Shown here: positions 44,085 to 44,141 of the stretch, piece after piece | Layout: every line of letters begins with the position of its first letter | Position numbering within the stretch: position 1 is the first letter of the stretch | Assembly (NCBI GenBank): GCA_021818875.1 | Contig: JAKASW010000003.1 | Location: 1 to 44,141 of the forward strand | Length of the DNA stretch: 44,141 nucleotides | Direction of reading: 5' to 3' | From: Bacteroidota bacterium | GTDB taxonomy: Bacteria; Bacteroidota; Ignavibacteria; Kryptoniales; JAKASW01 | Notes under the pieces: model-generated | Seen by the model: only the letters and a program-made list of their open reading frames with translations | The model's database searches: none | Told to the model about the DNA's origin: nothing | Made by a program: the position numbers and the translations under genes

Positions 44085-44141
44085 TTACCGGAGGGAGGAC
44101 TGAGATTCAATGATGAGTGATGATGGTGGTACATAGCTTCT

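Overview
The window is 44 kb of bacterial chromosome of roughly balanced base composition, densely coded and mostly on the minus strand. It points to the Bacteroidota/Chlorobiota/Ignavibacteriota side of the FCB group. The best marker is an exported propeller protein whose C-terminal sorting domain opens with NYPNPFNPSTTIEYDLP, a wording typical of type IX secretion (T9SS) cargo in Ignavibacteria-like bacteria. Supporting markers are a TonB-dependent receptor with an N-terminal carboxypeptidase-regulatory-like domain, a two-component propeller/Y_Y_Y sensor kinase and a BatA-type protein. I see no mobile element, prophage, CRISPR array, tRNA or rRNA.

Layout. 1-4017 (+): the 3' end of a glycoside hydrolase family 2 enzyme, an APC permease, an NlpC/P60 murein endopeptidase lipoprotein and an L-Ala-D/L-Glu epimerase; the last two form a peptidoglycan-peptide salvage pair. 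4198-10771 (-): a tight six-gene operon of TonB receptor, radical SAM/SPASM enzyme, small membrane protein, uncharacterised 180-aa protein, GMC-like FAD oxidoreductase and exported Cys-rich protein. I do not recognise it as a described system and it is the main candidate for something new. 11077-20394 (-): a propeller sensor kinase and a NarL-type regulator, followed by an outer-membrane barrel, a membrane protein, a cytochrome c and the T9SS propeller protein. Two nearly identical dyads, one before the regulator gene and one before the barrel gene, look like operators of that regulator.

20501-24889 (-): a PLP decarboxylase, beta-carbonic anhydrase, N-carbamoylputrescine amidase and agmatine deiminase, i.e. 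agmatine-to-putrescine conversion with CO2 handling. 24890-25567 has no convincing gene but holds strong hairpins and an intrinsic terminator. 25568-34399 (-): a long train of housekeeping genes (YgfZ-type protein, free-Met-sulfoxide reductase, SDR, LOG family, SirB1-like, cobalamin adenosyltransferase, BatA, HflX, small membrane protein), many with overlapping ends. 34533-37658 (-): a hybrid histidine kinase. 38014-40071 (+): phosphohexomutase and bacilliredoxin. 40072-44048 (-): a tyrosine phenol-lyase-type enzyme followed by two tandemly duplicated MFS transporters.

Start codons were moved inward from the longest open frame where a Shine-Dalgarno sequence, a neighbouring gene end or the family's usual N-terminus argued for it; each case is noted. 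Family assignments come from motifs read by eye and from memory of the families, not from searches.
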